The notes beneath the pieces are model-generated. The model did no database searches. It was not told where the DNA came from and saw only the letters and a list, made by a program, of their open reading frames with translations. From Eubacterium_G segne (GTDB lineage Bacteria; Bacillota; Clostridia; Lachnospirales; Lachnospiraceae): DNA of 64,000 nucleotides. Where the stretch lies: contig NZ_JACOOZ010000012.1 in the NCBI RefSeq assembly GCF_014287775.1, forward strand, positions 6,290 through 70,289, in the 5' to 3' direction. Position numbers and translations under genes: made by a program. How positions within the stretch are numbered: the first letter of the stretch is position 1; every line of letters begins with the position of its first letter. Of this stretch, positions 8,276 to 16,605 are shown one piece after another.

Positions 8276-9985
8276 TTATTTTTTTATCTTAACCTGCTTT
8301 GGCTTTGACCATTTGCCCTGATAAGTTTTCTTTCCTTTGACAACAATGGCTTTTGCTCTTGCATACAATTTTTTAGCCTTTTTAAACTTGCTATTTGATA
8401 CACTATATGTCAATTTCTTAGTTGTTTTTGTCACTATTGTCTTTTTAAACTTCTTATCTTTTGCAATCTGTACTTTGTACTTGGTTGCGCCTTTAACTCT
8501 CTTCAATGTAAGACTTATTTTCTTAGCATTTTTCTTTTTAATTGCTTTTTTAACAACTGTCTTTCCAACCTTTACAGATGATGTTTTTGTAGTCTGACTT
8601 GGTTGTTTTTTAGTTGTTGTTTGTGCATTTGTATTTGACTCCTGTGGCTTTGTAGTTTCTACTGCTGGTGTTGTCTCTGTTTTCTCAGTTGTAGTTTCTA
8701 TTTCAGGTGTTGTCTCAACTGATGGAGTTGTCTCAACTACTGGTGTTGTTTCATTTTCTGAAGTTGGTTTTGCAGTAGTTGTTGGTTCTGCAGTAGTTGT
8801 TGGATTTGTAGTTGGTTCCTCGTATTCTGAATATGCAGGATCTGCAAGTTCTGCAGGTGTTCTTCCTGAGAGTCCGGGGTCTGCCTTAATTGACACAGTT
8901 TTCTTTAATCCAAATGATTCTACATTGTTACTTGTATACTGTGATCTTACTTCTACTTCATATGTACCTGTCGCAAGTCTGTTTTCATAGTAACTTGCCA
9001 CATCCCCATTGATTCCTACCTTAATACAAACACCATCTACAAAAAGATTCAATCTCTGACCTGTTAAATCTGCCACATTAGACCATGCAATAGTAAATCC
9101 ATAGTCTATACCTTCTGTTAAAATTGAAAGTCCAAGTGGTAATGTTGGCTGATTTGGTTTGTCAAATGACTGTGCATTATCTATAAACTGACCTTTAACA
9201 GTAACCTTTGATGACCGACCAAATGATGTTGCCGCCAAAGCTGACTCTCTGCCTTCTGCATCCACTGCTGATAAATATGCCAGATATTCACCTGCCGATA
9301 CACTTTCCAATATAACATTTGAATTGGTAATTCCGTCCACATATACACGTCTGTAAGGTGTACCTGTCTTTGCATCAAATAAATATAAATTGTAACCTAC
9401 AACTGATGAATCTGCTGATGGAATACTTGCTTCTGATGATGGTGCCCATGCAACACCTAATTTATTGTCTGCCTGCGCCGGATTGTCAGCAGGAACTTCC
9501 GGATTTCCTGTAATATAACTTAATCCCGCCGGTGTTTTTGGACCTATGCAATTAACAGGATATGTGTAATTAAGAGTTGCTCCTGTTACTGTAAAGCTAA
9601 CTTCTTCTGATAATGATCCCTCACCCATGCTGTTTACATTTGCAGCCCGCGCTGTATATGAACCTGCTGAAAGTCCACCTACTACACCGCCTTTTGTAGC
9701 ATTGCCAATCTTTGTAACTAACTTTCCATCCTTGTAAATATAAATGACTGTTGCTGTAACAGTTGGATCATATCCATCTACATTTGCTGTGTCATCGGCT
9801 CCTGCCCATGCAAACATAATTGCATTTTCAATTGTATCCGGACCACTTTTGCTAACAGCAACAAGTCCTAATACTTTCTTAGGTAATGATGCTGCACTTA
9901 TATTGTTTGTTGGATAGTATGTAATCGAAGATACTATCATTGCAATGGCACAAATAATCGCACCAAATTTCTTCAACCTTTTCAT
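8276..9985 (-). CDS. Secreted surface protein: Fn3-like modules, Thr-rich stalk, basic C-terminal domain
   Basis: A 569-residue exported protein of unknown function. An N-terminal signal peptide (residues 1 to about 32, KKFGAIICAIAMIVSSITYYP) precedes two or three beta-sandwich modules resembling fibronectin type III (about 35-135, 140-260, 270-370). Then comes a low-complexity Thr/Pro/Glu stalk of TTP and ETT repeats (about 395-470), and a very basic C-terminal module (about 477-569) with KVKGATKYKVQIAKDKKFKK, an Fn3-like motif common in Lachnospiraceae secreted proteins. No LPxTG or SLH anchor is seen; the Lys-rich end could bind wall polymers by charge. An AGAGAGG site precedes the ATG. 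It stands alone with its own terminator. Confidence 0.75.
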   Translation of the reverse strand: MKRLKKFGAIICAIAMIVSSITYYPTNNISAASLPKKVLGLVAVSKSGPDTIENAIMFAWAGADDTANVDGYDPTVTATVIYIYKDGKLVTKIGNATKGGVVGGLSAGSYTARAANVNSMGEGSLSEEVSFTVTGATLNYTYPVNCIGPKTPAGLSYITGNPEVPADNPAQADNKLGVAWAPSSEASIPSADSSVVGYNLYLFDAKTGTPYRRVYVDGITNSNVILESVSAGEYLAYLSAVDAEGRESALAATSFGRSSKVTVKGQFIDNAQSFDKPNQPTLPLGLSILTEGIDYGFTIAWSNVADLTGQRLNLFVDGVCIKVGINGDVASYYENRLATGTYEVEVRSQYTSNNVESFGLKKTVSIKADPGLSGRTPAELADPAYSEYEEPTTNPTTTAEPTTTAKPTSENETTPVVETTPSVETTPEIETTTEKTETTPAVETTKPQESNTNAQTTTKKQPSQTTKTSSVKVGKTVVKKAIKKKNAKKISLTLKRVKGATKYKVQIAKDKKFKKTIVTKTTKKLTYSVSNSKFKKAKKLYARAKAIVVKGKKTYQGKWSKPKQVKIKK

Positions 9986-10147
9986 TTCATAAACCTCTCT
10001 TTCATTTGATTAAATATTTATTTAAATTGTACATTTGTAAAGAGTTATTTGTTAGTATTATATTTTTATATATGGGATTAATTTTTTAGGAAAGTGTTTT
10101 AATTTTAAGATTTTCCATATATATATGTGCAAACACAAAAAACTCCT
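9986..10147. other. AT-rich spacer upstream of the surface protein
   Basis: This stretch must hold the minus-strand promoter of the surface protein gene, but no single convincing -35/-10 pair stands out among many AT-rich candidates. No gene or RNA is seen. Confidence 0.4.
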
Positions 10148-10217
10148 AAGAAGCAACGACCGAGGCGGAAGCCGAGAAATCGAACTTTCGAGCCCGGGAC
10201 TGGGCTCGCTTATGCAA
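10148..10217. repeat. 70-bp direct repeat, copy 1
   Basis: This 70-bp sequence is repeated without a mismatch at 10325-10394, 177 bp away. It contains GGC-GGAA-GCC, the core GAAATCGAACT, and the strong hairpin CGAGCCC-GGGACT-GGGCTCG. It is GC-richer than its surroundings. No open frame with a ribosome site uses it. Confidence 0.95.
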
Positions 10218-10277
10218 CACGAAATGCAACATAAATAAAACCAATACCACTAAATTCCTTAAAAAAAGGCAAAAAAA

Positions 10278-10289
10278 GCGCGAGACGGG
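10278..10289 (-). repeat. Short copy of the tRNA-Gly 3' end
   Basis: GCGCGAGACGGG, preceded by AAAA, repeats the 3' acceptor and T-arm edge of the tRNA-Gly gene at 10441-10452. The similarity ends there, so this is a remnant or a chance match, not a tRNA. Confidence 0.45.
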
Positions 10290-10294
10290 TTGCG

Positions 10295-10327
10295 GGTGTC
10301 CTGTGGACACCTCTTTGCGAAGCAAAG
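10295..10327. other. Two adjacent palindromic hairpins
   Basis: GGTGTCC-TGT-GGACACC (10295-10311) is followed directly by CTTTGC-GAA-GCAAAG (10313-10327). The second has a GCGAAGC core, known as an unusually stable DNA mini-hairpin. It abuts the second 70-bp repeat. Confidence 0.8.
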
Positions 10328-10394
10328 AAGCAACGACCGAGGCGGAAGCCGAGAAATCGAACTTTCGAGCCCGGGACTGGGCTCGCTTATGCAA
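10325..10394. repeat. 70-bp direct repeat, copy 2
   Basis: Perfect second copy of the repeat at 10148-10217. It lies between the GAA-triloop hairpin and the terminator of tRNA-Gly; its last bases, CTTATGCAA, form part of the long terminator stem. Confidence 0.95.
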
Positions 10395-10436
10395 TAAAAA
10401 TGGGCACCTGTTAAGGTACCCATTTTATTGCATAAG
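10386..10436 (-). terminator. Long hairpin terminator of tRNA-Gly
   Basis: An inner 12-bp stem (10397-10408 with 10415-10426, loop TGTTAA) extends outward through TTGCATAAG with one bulged A to about 22 bp. A C-A mismatch on the plus strand becomes G-U on the minus strand, so the RNA that folds is the minus-strand transcript coming from tRNA-Gly. The inner stem ends in a T-rich arm. Confidence 0.75.
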
Positions 10437-10439
10437 AAA

Positions 10440-10511
<72 letters not shown>

Positions 10512-10520
10512 ATTGTTTCG

Positions 10521-10570
10521 TGCGTGTCACACGCAAGACATATAATACTATATGGCAATGGTTTTGTCAA
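10521..10570 (-). promoter_or_regulatory. Promoter and leader hairpin of tRNA-Gly
   Basis: On the minus strand, TTGACA (10565-10570) and TATTAT (10542-10547) are 17 bases apart, a near-consensus housekeeping promoter. A small hairpin TGCGTG-TCA-CACGCA (10521-10535) follows the start point, before the mature tRNA. Confidence 0.85.
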
Positions 10571-10687
10571 CAATAAAATTAAAAAAAGTTAAAGTTTTCG
10601 TAATAAAGATATGAAAATGTTTATTTGCAAAGACAATAGGTTTGTGATTAAATATATAATAAACATAAATATAAAAGCGAGGTTGTT

Positions 10688-11230
10688 ATGTCATTGGATT
10701 GGAATGTTTTAAACTGGATACAGGAAAACTTGCAATGTGATTTTTTAGATGTATTTATGAGTAAATTCACATTGTTAGGAGAAATGGGAATAATTTGGAT
10801 TGCCATAGCCATAGGACTGCTTATTAGCAAAAAACATAAAAAAGCAGGATTGCTGGTACTTATTGGATTATTGTTAGGAGTTATAATAGGAAATGGAATA
10901 TTAAAAAATCTGGTTATGAGATCAAGACCGTGCTGGATAAATACAGATTTTAATCTACTTATTGCAAATCCAAAGGATTATTCATTTCCGTCGGGACATG
11001 CATTGTCCTCAACTATTGCAGCAACAGTTATTACATTATATAGGAAAAAATGGGGAATAATAGTTATTCCAATAACCGCTCTTATGGCTTTCTCAAGATT
11101 ATACCTGTATGTACACTTCCCTACAGACATTTTAGGAGGAATTGTTATGGGAATTATCATTGGATATGTTACATATTTTTGTGGAAATAAAATTATTGAC
11201 AGTGTAGGCAAAAAGAAGAATGCCTTATAG
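10688..11230 (+). CDS. PAP2 family membrane phosphatase
   Basis: A 180-residue membrane protein with about five spans and the three-part PAP2 signature: KNLVMRSRP (about residue 77-85), PSGHALSS (about 99-106), and SRLYLYVHFPTDILGG (about 137-152). These supply the catalytic His and Arg residues. Bacterial members dephosphorylate lipid phosphates such as undecaprenyl pyrophosphate or phosphatidylglycerophosphate at the outer membrane face. The actual substrate is not determined. GCGAGG precedes the ATG. The gene is followed closely by the rrf2 promoter, so it is probably monocistronic. Confidence 0.88.
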   Translation: MSLDWNVLNWIQENLQCDFLDVFMSKFTLLGEMGIIWIAIAIGLLISKKHKKAGLLVLIGLLLGVIIGNGILKNLVMRSRPCWINTDFNLLIANPKDYSFPSGHALSSTIAATVITLYRKKWGIIVIPITALMAFSRLYLYVHFPTDILGGIVMGIIIGYVTYFCGNKIIDSVGKKKNAL

Positions 11231-11248
11231 GTTAGGGAAAAACACCAA

Positions 11249-11284
11249 TTGATTTTCTTTAATTCCTATTATATACTAGGAATT
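11249..11284 (+). promoter_or_regulatory. Promoter with palindromic operator for the Rrf2 regulator
   Basis: TTGATT (11249-11254) and TATACT (11272-11277) are 17 bases apart. The perfect palindrome AATTCCTA-N8-TAGGAATT (11261-11284) covers the -10, as expected for a repressor site. The same palindrome, slightly varied, covers the nifS promoter, and degenerate forms flank the cysK promoter. Autorepression by the Rrf2 protein is the simplest reading. Confidence 0.8.
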
Positions 11285-11303
11285 AAAGAAGGAGGCAGTT
11301 AAA

Positions 11304-11717
11304 ATGATGATTTCAACAAAAGGGCGTTATGCTCTAAGGGTTATGATAGATTTGGCACAAAATTCCAAGGAAGGATTTGTTTCCCTAAAGGACGTGGCAA
11401 AGAGACAGCAGATATCCATGAAATACCTTGAGATGATTGTGTCTATACTTAATAGAGGAAAAATGGTCAAAAGCCAAAGAGGAAAGGCAGGAGGCTACAG
11501 ATTAATTAAAGATCCTTCAGAATACAGTGTAGGTTCCATTATAAAACTGGCGGAGGGTACCTTAGCACCGGTTTCTTGTTTAGAAGAAGGGGGAAGCTGT
11601 GACAGAATGGAGAAGTGTGTAACATATCCATTGTGGAAACAGTTAGATGAGGTAATAGATGATTACCTTGAAAATGTCACTTTGAAGGACTTGATGGATG
11701 GAAATGTAAAAAAATAA
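11304..11717 (+). CDS. Rrf2 family regulator, IscR-like with three cysteines
   Basis: A 137-residue Rrf2 transcription factor. The winged helix spans residues 1-80 (STKGRYALRVMIDLA, VAKRQQISMKYLEMIV, and the wing GKAGGYRL). Cys92, Cys99 and Cys105 are spaced nearly as in IscR (92, 98, 104), so an iron-sulfur cluster could be its signal. Cysteine-sensing CymR proteins share the fold but lack this trio. A GGAGG site precedes the start; the ATG three bases later is also possible. It lies upstream of nifS-nifU-nadA-mnmA and cysK. It probably senses iron-sulfur status and represses these through the shared palindrome. Confidence 0.88.
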   Translation: MMISTKGRYALRVMIDLAQNSKEGFVSLKDVAKRQQISMKYLEMIVSILNRGKMVKSQRGKAGGYRLIKDPSEYSVGSIIKLAEGTLAPVSCLEEGGSCDRMEKCVTYPLWKQLDEVIDDYLENVTLKDLMDGNVKK

Positions 11718-11784
11718 AAACATAAAAATAAAATAATTTAAGGCTTAAGTATTCTTGTGTTAATTAAGTGTTACGTAATCCTTA

Positions 11785-11813
11785 TTGACAAATTACAAAA
11801 ATTACGGCATAAT
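11785..11813 (+). promoter_or_regulatory. Promoter of the cell-wall hydrolase gene
   Basis: TTGACA (11785-11790) and CATAAT (11808-11813) are 17 bases apart, about 50 bases upstream of the GTG start. Confidence 0.65.
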
Positions 11814-11862
11814 TAACAACTGTGAAAACATTGTAATAATTTCGTAACAAACGGAGGTTAGG

Positions 11863-12606
11863 GTGAAGAGTAAAATATACGGGTTGCTTTTAGCGTCCCT
11901 TATGATAGTTACTTTATGTCCTTTAAGTGTGTCGGCGAAAAGTGTTAATAATAAAGCAAAAACAGTTACGGTTTCTCAAACAAATGATGTGATTACAGTT
12001 TCAAAGAATGTTAAGGTAAACAGCACTTTTTCAAGCCCGAAGGCTTTAGGCATAAAGAAGGCAAAATTAAAGCGTTTATACAATATAGTTTCAGATAATA
12101 CAAAGGTTGCCACAGTTACGGCAGCAGGAACGGTTAAAGGTATTAAGAAAGGTGCCACAACCATTACGTTAACATCAAAGGCAGATGGTTCTGTATATGC
12201 TAAGATTAATGTAAATGTTAAGAACCGTTACAATAAGCAGAAGTTAAGACTTATGTCAGCTATTATTTATGCAGAAGCCGGTTCAGAGTGTTATGCAGGA
12301 AAGAAAGCAGTTGGTATTGTTATTATGAACCGTGTGCGTTCTAAGGATTTTCCGGGAACGTTAAAGAAGGTTATTTATCAGCCGGGACAGTTCGGACCTG
12401 TAAGAAACGGTTCATTAAAGAAAGCTTTAAAGTTATACGATGAAGGCAGACTTAATAAGAAATGCATTAAAGCTGCGAAAGCTACTCTTAATGGAGACAG
12501 GGTAGTGACTTACAAAAATGTAAAGACAGACATGAGTAGTTATTTATTCTTTAGTGGGTATGTAAGTGGTATGAGATTACAGATTCAGGGACATCAGTTT
12601 AAATAG
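11863..12606 (+). CDS. Secreted cell-wall hydrolase (SleB type) with Ig-like domain
   Basis: A 247-residue exported protein with a signal peptide (residues 1 to about 25, LLLASLMIVTLCPLSVSA). Then comes an Ig-like/BIG2 module (about 35-120, with DNTKVATVTAAGTVKGIKKG). The C-terminal hydrolase_2/SleB-type domain (about 125-247) shows LMSAIIYAEAGSECYAGKKAVG and VIMNRV. Such domains are lytic transglycosylases or amidase-like enzymes acting on peptidoglycan, in spores or vegetative wall turnover. The GTG start is chosen because GGAGG lies five bases upstream. A separate promoter and terminator flank it. Confidence 0.85.
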   Translation: MKSKIYGLLLASLMIVTLCPLSVSAKSVNNKAKTVTVSQTNDVITVSKNVKVNSTFSSPKALGIKKAKLKRLYNIVSDNTKVATVTAAGTVKGIKKGATTITLTSKADGSVYAKINVNVKNRYNKQKLRLMSAIIYAEAGSECYAGKKAVGIVIMNRVRSKDFPGTLKKVIYQPGQFGPVRNGSLKKALKLYDEGRLNKKCIKAAKATLNGDRVVTYKNVKTDMSSYLFFSGYVSGMRLQIQGHQFK

Positions 12607-12631
12607 TTTTTCTATAGATTTCACTTTAAGG

Positions 12632-12681
12632 AGATGTACCGCATTGGTTAAGGAGATTAATTAATGCGATACATCTTTTTG
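12632..12681 (+). terminator. Hairpin terminator after the wall hydrolase
   Basis: AGATGTACCGCATT (12632-12645) pairs with AATGCGATACATCT (12663-12676) with one mismatch, followed by TTTT. Confidence 0.8.
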
Positions 12682-12757
12682 ATATTGCTAAGAATGTATT
12701 GAATTAACTGTCAAATTAGTGCAAATAATACCTTTATAACAATTATGAATAAAGGGC

Positions 12758-12808
12758 TTTACAAATAAAACTATATGAAGTATAATTCCTATGAAAAAGA
12801 TAGGAATA
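12758..12808 (+). promoter_or_regulatory. nifS promoter with Rrf2-type operator
   Basis: TTTACA (12758-12763) and a perfect TATAAT (12781-12786) are 17 bases apart. AATTCCTA-N9-TAGGAATA (12784-12808) overlaps the -10 and the start point, matching the palindrome at the rrf2 promoter. This places the nifS operon in the same regulon. Confidence 0.8.
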
Positions 12809-12821
12809 AGGAGGAAACATT

Positions 12822-14009
12822 ATGTATATATACGCTGACAATGCGGCAACAACAAAGACAAGTCAGGCAGCTATTGATGCCATGGTTGACATTATGAACA
12901 ATGTGTATGGTAACCCATCAAGCCTTCATACTGTAGGACAGAAGGCTAAAGAGGCATTAGAAAAGGCAAGAGTTGAAGTGGCACAGTGCCTAGGAGCTGA
13001 TTTTAAGGAAATATATTTTACATCAGGTGGAAGCGAAGCTGATAACCAGGCAATTATTTCAGCAGCAAAGTTTGGTGCAAGAAAGAATAAAAAGCATATT
13101 ATTTCCACTAAGATTGAACATCACGCAGTGCTTCACACATTAAATAAATTAGAAAAAGAAGGCTTTGAGGTTACACTTTTAGATATAGATGAAAGTGGAA
13201 TTGTAAAACCTGAGGATGTGGAGAAGGCAATAAGAGAAGATACAGCTCTTGTTACCATAATGTATGCCAATAATGAAATTGGAACTATCCAGCCTATAGC
13301 AGAAATCGGAAAAATCTGTAAGGAGAAAGGGGTAATTTTCCACACAGATGCTGTTCAGGCAGCAGGACATCTTCATATTGATGTAAATAAAGAAAATATT
13401 GATATGTTATCATTATCAGGTCATAAATTCCACGGACCGAAAGGTGTTGGAGTATTGTTTGCAAGAAAGAATATTCCTCTGGTAAATATAATAGAAGGTG
13501 GAGCTCAGGAAAGAGGAAGAAGAGCAGGAACTGAAAATCTTCCGGCTATTGTAGGTATGGCAAAAGCATTAATGGATGCAACAAAAGCCATTGATGAAAC
13601 AGCAGAAATTGAAATTAAATTAAGAAATCACCTTATTGAAGGTTTGGAAAAAATCAGTCATTCTATTTTAAATGGTGACAGAGAAAAGAGACTTCCGGGA
13701 AATGTAAATTTCTGCTTTGAAGGAATTGAAGGAGAGTCATTATTGTTATTATTAGATGCTAAGGGAATTGCCGCATCTTCAGGTTCAGCGTGTACATCAG
13801 GTTCCCTTGACCCAAGCCATGTACTTTTAGCTATTGGAAGACCTCACGAGATAGCTCATGGTTCTTTGAGACTTACTATCTGCCGTGATAATACAATGGA
13901 AGAAATTGATTACATGATAAAAGAAATAGCTAACGTTGTTGAATATTTAAGAGGAATTTCACCGGTTTGGGATGAACTGGAAAAAGGTGAAATTAAGCAC
14001 ATTATTTAA
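12822..14009 (+). CDS. nifS: Cysteine desulfurase
   Basis: A 395-residue PLP enzyme of the NifS/IscS type. It takes sulfur from cysteine to give alanine and a protein persulfide. The PLP-binding lysine lies in LSLSGHKFHGPKGVG (about residue 200), and the active-site cysteine in SSGSACTSGSLDPSHV (about 325). The N terminus IYADNAATTKTS is typical. GGAGG precedes the ATG. The next gene, the NifU scaffold, starts 17 bases later, and nadA and mnmA follow, so sulfur for cluster assembly, NadA and 2-thiouridine comes from one operon. Confidence 0.96.
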   Translation: MYIYADNAATTKTSQAAIDAMVDIMNNVYGNPSSLHTVGQKAKEALEKARVEVAQCLGADFKEIYFTSGGSEADNQAIISAAKFGARKNKKHIISTKIEHHAVLHTLNKLEKEGFEVTLLDIDESGIVKPEDVEKAIREDTALVTIMYANNEIGTIQPIAEIGKICKEKGVIFHTDAVQAAGHLHIDVNKENIDMLSLSGHKFHGPKGVGVLFARKNIPLVNIIEGGAQERGRRAGTENLPAIVGMAKALMDATKAIDETAEIEIKLRNHLIEGLEKISHSILNGDREKRLPGNVNFCFEGIEGESLLLLLDAKGIAASSGSACTSGSLDPSHVLLAIGRPHEIAHGSLRLTICRDNTMEEIDYMIKEIANVVEYLRGISPVWDELEKGEIKHII

Positions 14010-14026
14010 TTTTTGGAGGTGTCAAT

Positions 14027-14410
14027 ATGTTATATAGTGAAAAGGTTATGGATCATTTCATGAATCCTAGAAATGTTGGAAAAATAGAAGATGCTGATGG
14101 CGTAGGTGAAGTGGGAAACGCAAAATGTGGCGATATAATGAAAATATATATTAAGGTTAATGACGGAATCATTACAGATGTTAAGTTTAATACATTTGGA
14201 TGTGGCTCAGCAATTGCCAGCAGTTCCATGGCAACAGAAATGATAAAGGGAAAACCTGTATCAGAGGCATTAGAGCTTACCAACAAAGCAGTTGCAGAAG
14301 CACTTGACGGATTGCCTGCTCATAAGTTACACTGTTCAGTGTTAGCAGAAGAAGCAATTAAGGCTGCTATTGAAGATTACGAGAAAAAGAAAGAAGCTAA
14401 AAGCGAATAA
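14027..14410 (+). CDS. nifU: Iron-sulfur cluster assembly scaffold (NifU/IscU N-terminal type)
   Basis: A 127-residue scaffold protein on which iron-sulfur clusters are built from sulfur supplied by NifS. The three cluster cysteines are visible: Cys34 in NAKCGD, Cys59 in FGCGSAIASSS and Cys103 in KLHCSVLAEEAI, with Asp36 beside the first. It consists only of the NifU N-terminal domain, without the ferredoxin-like and C-terminal Nfu domains. GGAGG lies upstream of the ATG. It is coupled to nifS by a 17-base gap. Confidence 0.95.
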   Translation: MLYSEKVMDHFMNPRNVGKIEDADGVGEVGNAKCGDIMKIYIKVNDGIITDVKFNTFGCGSAIASSSMATEMIKGKPVSEALELTNKAVAEALDGLPAHKLHCSVLAEEAIKAAIEDYEKKKEAKSE

Positions 14411-14465
14411 AGACAAATCTTTTGCCATGGATTTTTTCTTTTAGCTTACAGGAAAGAGTGAATTT

Positions 14466-15377
14466 ATGATAAAAGATTTACAGGAAGAAATTTTAAAGTT
14501 AAAAAAGGAAAAGGATATTTGCATTTTAGCCCATTGTTATCAGAATCCTGAGATTTTAGAGGTGGCAGATTTTACCGGAGACAGCTTCGGGCTTTCAGTA
14601 GAGGCTGCAAAGACCAGTGCTAAGACAGTAATTATGTGCGGCGTCAGATTTATGGCTGAAACAGTGAAGATTCTTTCACCGGATAAAAAGGTAATACTGT
14701 CAAATGCAGACGCAGGCTGTCCCATGGCAGAAATGATGGACAAGGATTTAATTGAACAGGTTAAGAAATCCTATCCGGATTATACTGTGGTGGCATATAT
14801 TAACACAACAAGTTCCCTTAAGACTATTTGTGATGTTTGCGTTACATCTTCATCAGCAGTGAATATTTGCAAAAAAATAGAAAATGATAAAATCTTATTT
14901 ATACCTGACTGCAATTTAGGTGCGTGGGTAGCACAGCAGCTACCGGAGAAAACCTTTAAGCTGTTAAACGGAGGCTGCCCGACTCATGCAAGAATGGGTT
15001 CAGAGGATGTTAAACGTGCAAAGGAAAAATGGCCGGATGCTTTAGTATTAGTTCATCCTGAATGTAAGCCGGAAGTGGTAGAATTGTCAGATTACGCAGG
15101 TTCAACTACAGGAATTATGAGCTATGCCAAAAACAGCCAGGCAAAGGAATTTATTATTGGAACTGAAAACAGTATTGTAACCCATTTACAGATGGAATGT
15201 CCTGATAAGATTTTCCATCCGTTGTCAAAGGACTGCATTTGTCATAACATGAAGGCAACAACCCTTACAGACGTGCTTAACTGTTGCAAGGGAATTGGTG
15301 GCGAGGAAATTAATCTTGATGAAGATACAAGATTAAAGGCAAAGGCATGTATTGACAAAATGATAGAACTTGGTTAA
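14466..15377 (+). CDS. nadA: Quinolinate synthase A
   Basis: A 303-residue NadA, the usual length for the clostridial form. It condenses iminoaspartate with dihydroxyacetone phosphate to quinolinate in NAD synthesis and carries one [4Fe-4S] cluster. Expected cluster cysteines appear in VIMCGVRFMAE or DAGCPMAEM, in NGGCPTHARMG, and in KDCICHNMK. The opening AHCYQNPEILEVADFTGDSF is typical. The usual partners NadB and NadC are not in the window. Its place behind nifS-nifU suggests that the operon couples cluster supply to a cluster-dependent enzyme. Confidence 0.95.
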   Translation: MIKDLQEEILKLKKEKDICILAHCYQNPEILEVADFTGDSFGLSVEAAKTSAKTVIMCGVRFMAETVKILSPDKKVILSNADAGCPMAEMMDKDLIEQVKKSYPDYTVVAYINTTSSLKTICDVCVTSSSAVNICKKIENDKILFIPDCNLGAWVAQQLPEKTFKLLNGGCPTHARMGSEDVKRAKEKWPDALVLVHPECKPEVVELSDYAGSTTGIMSYAKNSQAKEFIIGTENSIVTHLQMECPDKIFHPLSKDCICHNMKATTLTDVLNCCKGIGGEEINLDEDTRLKAKACIDKMIELG

Positions 15378-15409
15378 TTATCTTTTATTAGTGGATGGAG
15401 ATGACGATA

Positions 15410-16501
15410 ATGAAGAAGGCTTTAGTTGCAATGAGCGGCGGCGTAGACAGCAGTGTTGCTGCGGTTTTTATGAAGGAAAACGGATATGACACAATAGGTG
15501 TTACCATGAAGCTTTATGACAATGAAGATATTAATATGTCAAGAGAGAAAACCTGTTGTTCATTAAGTGATATTGAAGATGCAAGAAGTGTTGCATTTAA
15601 CGTTGGAATACCATACTACGTTTTTAACTTTAAGGCAGAATTTAAAGAAATGGTTATTGACAAATTTGTCAATTGCTATAAATGTGGAATGACACCTAAT
15701 CCATGTATTGACTGTAACAGGTATTTAAAATTTACAGAGTTGTACAGACGTGCAGAGGCATTAGGATGTGATGTTATAGTTACGGGACATTACGCCCGGG
15801 TTAAGTTTGATGAAAACACCGGAAAGTACCAGCTTCTTAAGGGAATTGATGATACAAAGGATCAAAGCTATGTATTGTACCATATGACTCAGGAACAGCT
15901 GGCACATACTATTTTTCCTCTTGGAGAGTATACAAAGGATGAAATAAGGGAGATTGCGGAAAAACATCATCTGGTAAATGCTGCAAAGCATGACAGCCAG
16001 GATATATGTTTTATTCCTGATGGAAATCATAAGAAGTTTATAGAGCAGTATTCCCATAAGAAAATAGGTCCCGGTAATTTTTTGGATGTTAACGGGAAAG
16101 TCATAGGAAAACACAACGGATATTACAGATATACAGTAGGTCAGAGAAAAGGCATTAATGTAAAACGGGAAGGAAAGCATTATGTTTTGGAAATCAGACC
16201 GGAAACGAATGAAGTTGTTGTTGGAAGAAACAAGGATTTATATACCAATGAACTTATAGCTACAGATTTTAACTGGATTTCCGGGGAAAGTCCTAAGGAG
16301 CCGGTAAAGGTAAGCGGAAGAACAAGATACCATCAGCCTCTTACAAAGGGTACGGCATCGGTACTTGAAAATGGAGATGTTAAGGTTGTATTTGATGAAG
16401 CAATCAGGGCTATAACCAAGGGACAGTCCGTTGTTTTGTACGATGGAGATGCAGTTCTTGGTGGTGGAACCATTATAAAAACAGATGTAAATGAAAATTA
16501 A
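15410..16501 (+). CDS. mnmA: tRNA-specific 2-thiouridylase
   Basis: A 363-residue MnmA, which uses ATP and persulfide sulfur to make 2-thiouridine at position 34 of Lys, Glu and Gln tRNAs. The PP-loop SGGVDSSVAA is at residues about 9-18. The catalytic cysteines are expected in NPCIDCNRY (about 100) and in DSQDICFIPDG (about 200). The ATG at 15410 has GGAG nine bases upstream; in-frame ATGs at 15395 and 15401 lack a site. It ends the nifS operon and is closed by a strong terminator. NifS is the likely sulfur donor. Confidence 0.95.
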   Translation: MKKALVAMSGGVDSSVAAVFMKENGYDTIGVTMKLYDNEDINMSREKTCCSLSDIEDARSVAFNVGIPYYVFNFKAEFKEMVIDKFVNCYKCGMTPNPCIDCNRYLKFTELYRRAEALGCDVIVTGHYARVKFDENTGKYQLLKGIDDTKDQSYVLYHMTQEQLAHTIFPLGEYTKDEIREIAEKHHLVNAAKHDSQDICFIPDGNHKKFIEQYSHKKIGPGNFLDVNGKVIGKHNGYYRYTVGQRKGINVKREGKHYVLEIRPETNEVVVGRNKDLYTNELIATDFNWISGESPKEPVKVSGRTRYHQPLTKGTASVLENGDVKVVFDEAIRAITKGQSVVLYDGDAVLGGGTIIKTDVNEN

Positions 16502-16549
16502 AATAAAGCTTCTTTTTGCCGTAAAACAGGCGAAAGAAGCTTTATTTTT
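16502..16549 (+). terminator. Terminator of the nifS-mnmA operon
   Basis: AATAAAGCTTCTTT (16502-16515) pairs with AAAGAAGCTTTATT (16533-16546), with an inner GCC/GGC pair, followed by TTTTTA. Confidence 0.9.
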
Positions 16550-16605
16550 ACACTAAAACATACTAAACATATATGAAATATAAATTTTTTAAAAAAATAT
16601 AAAAA

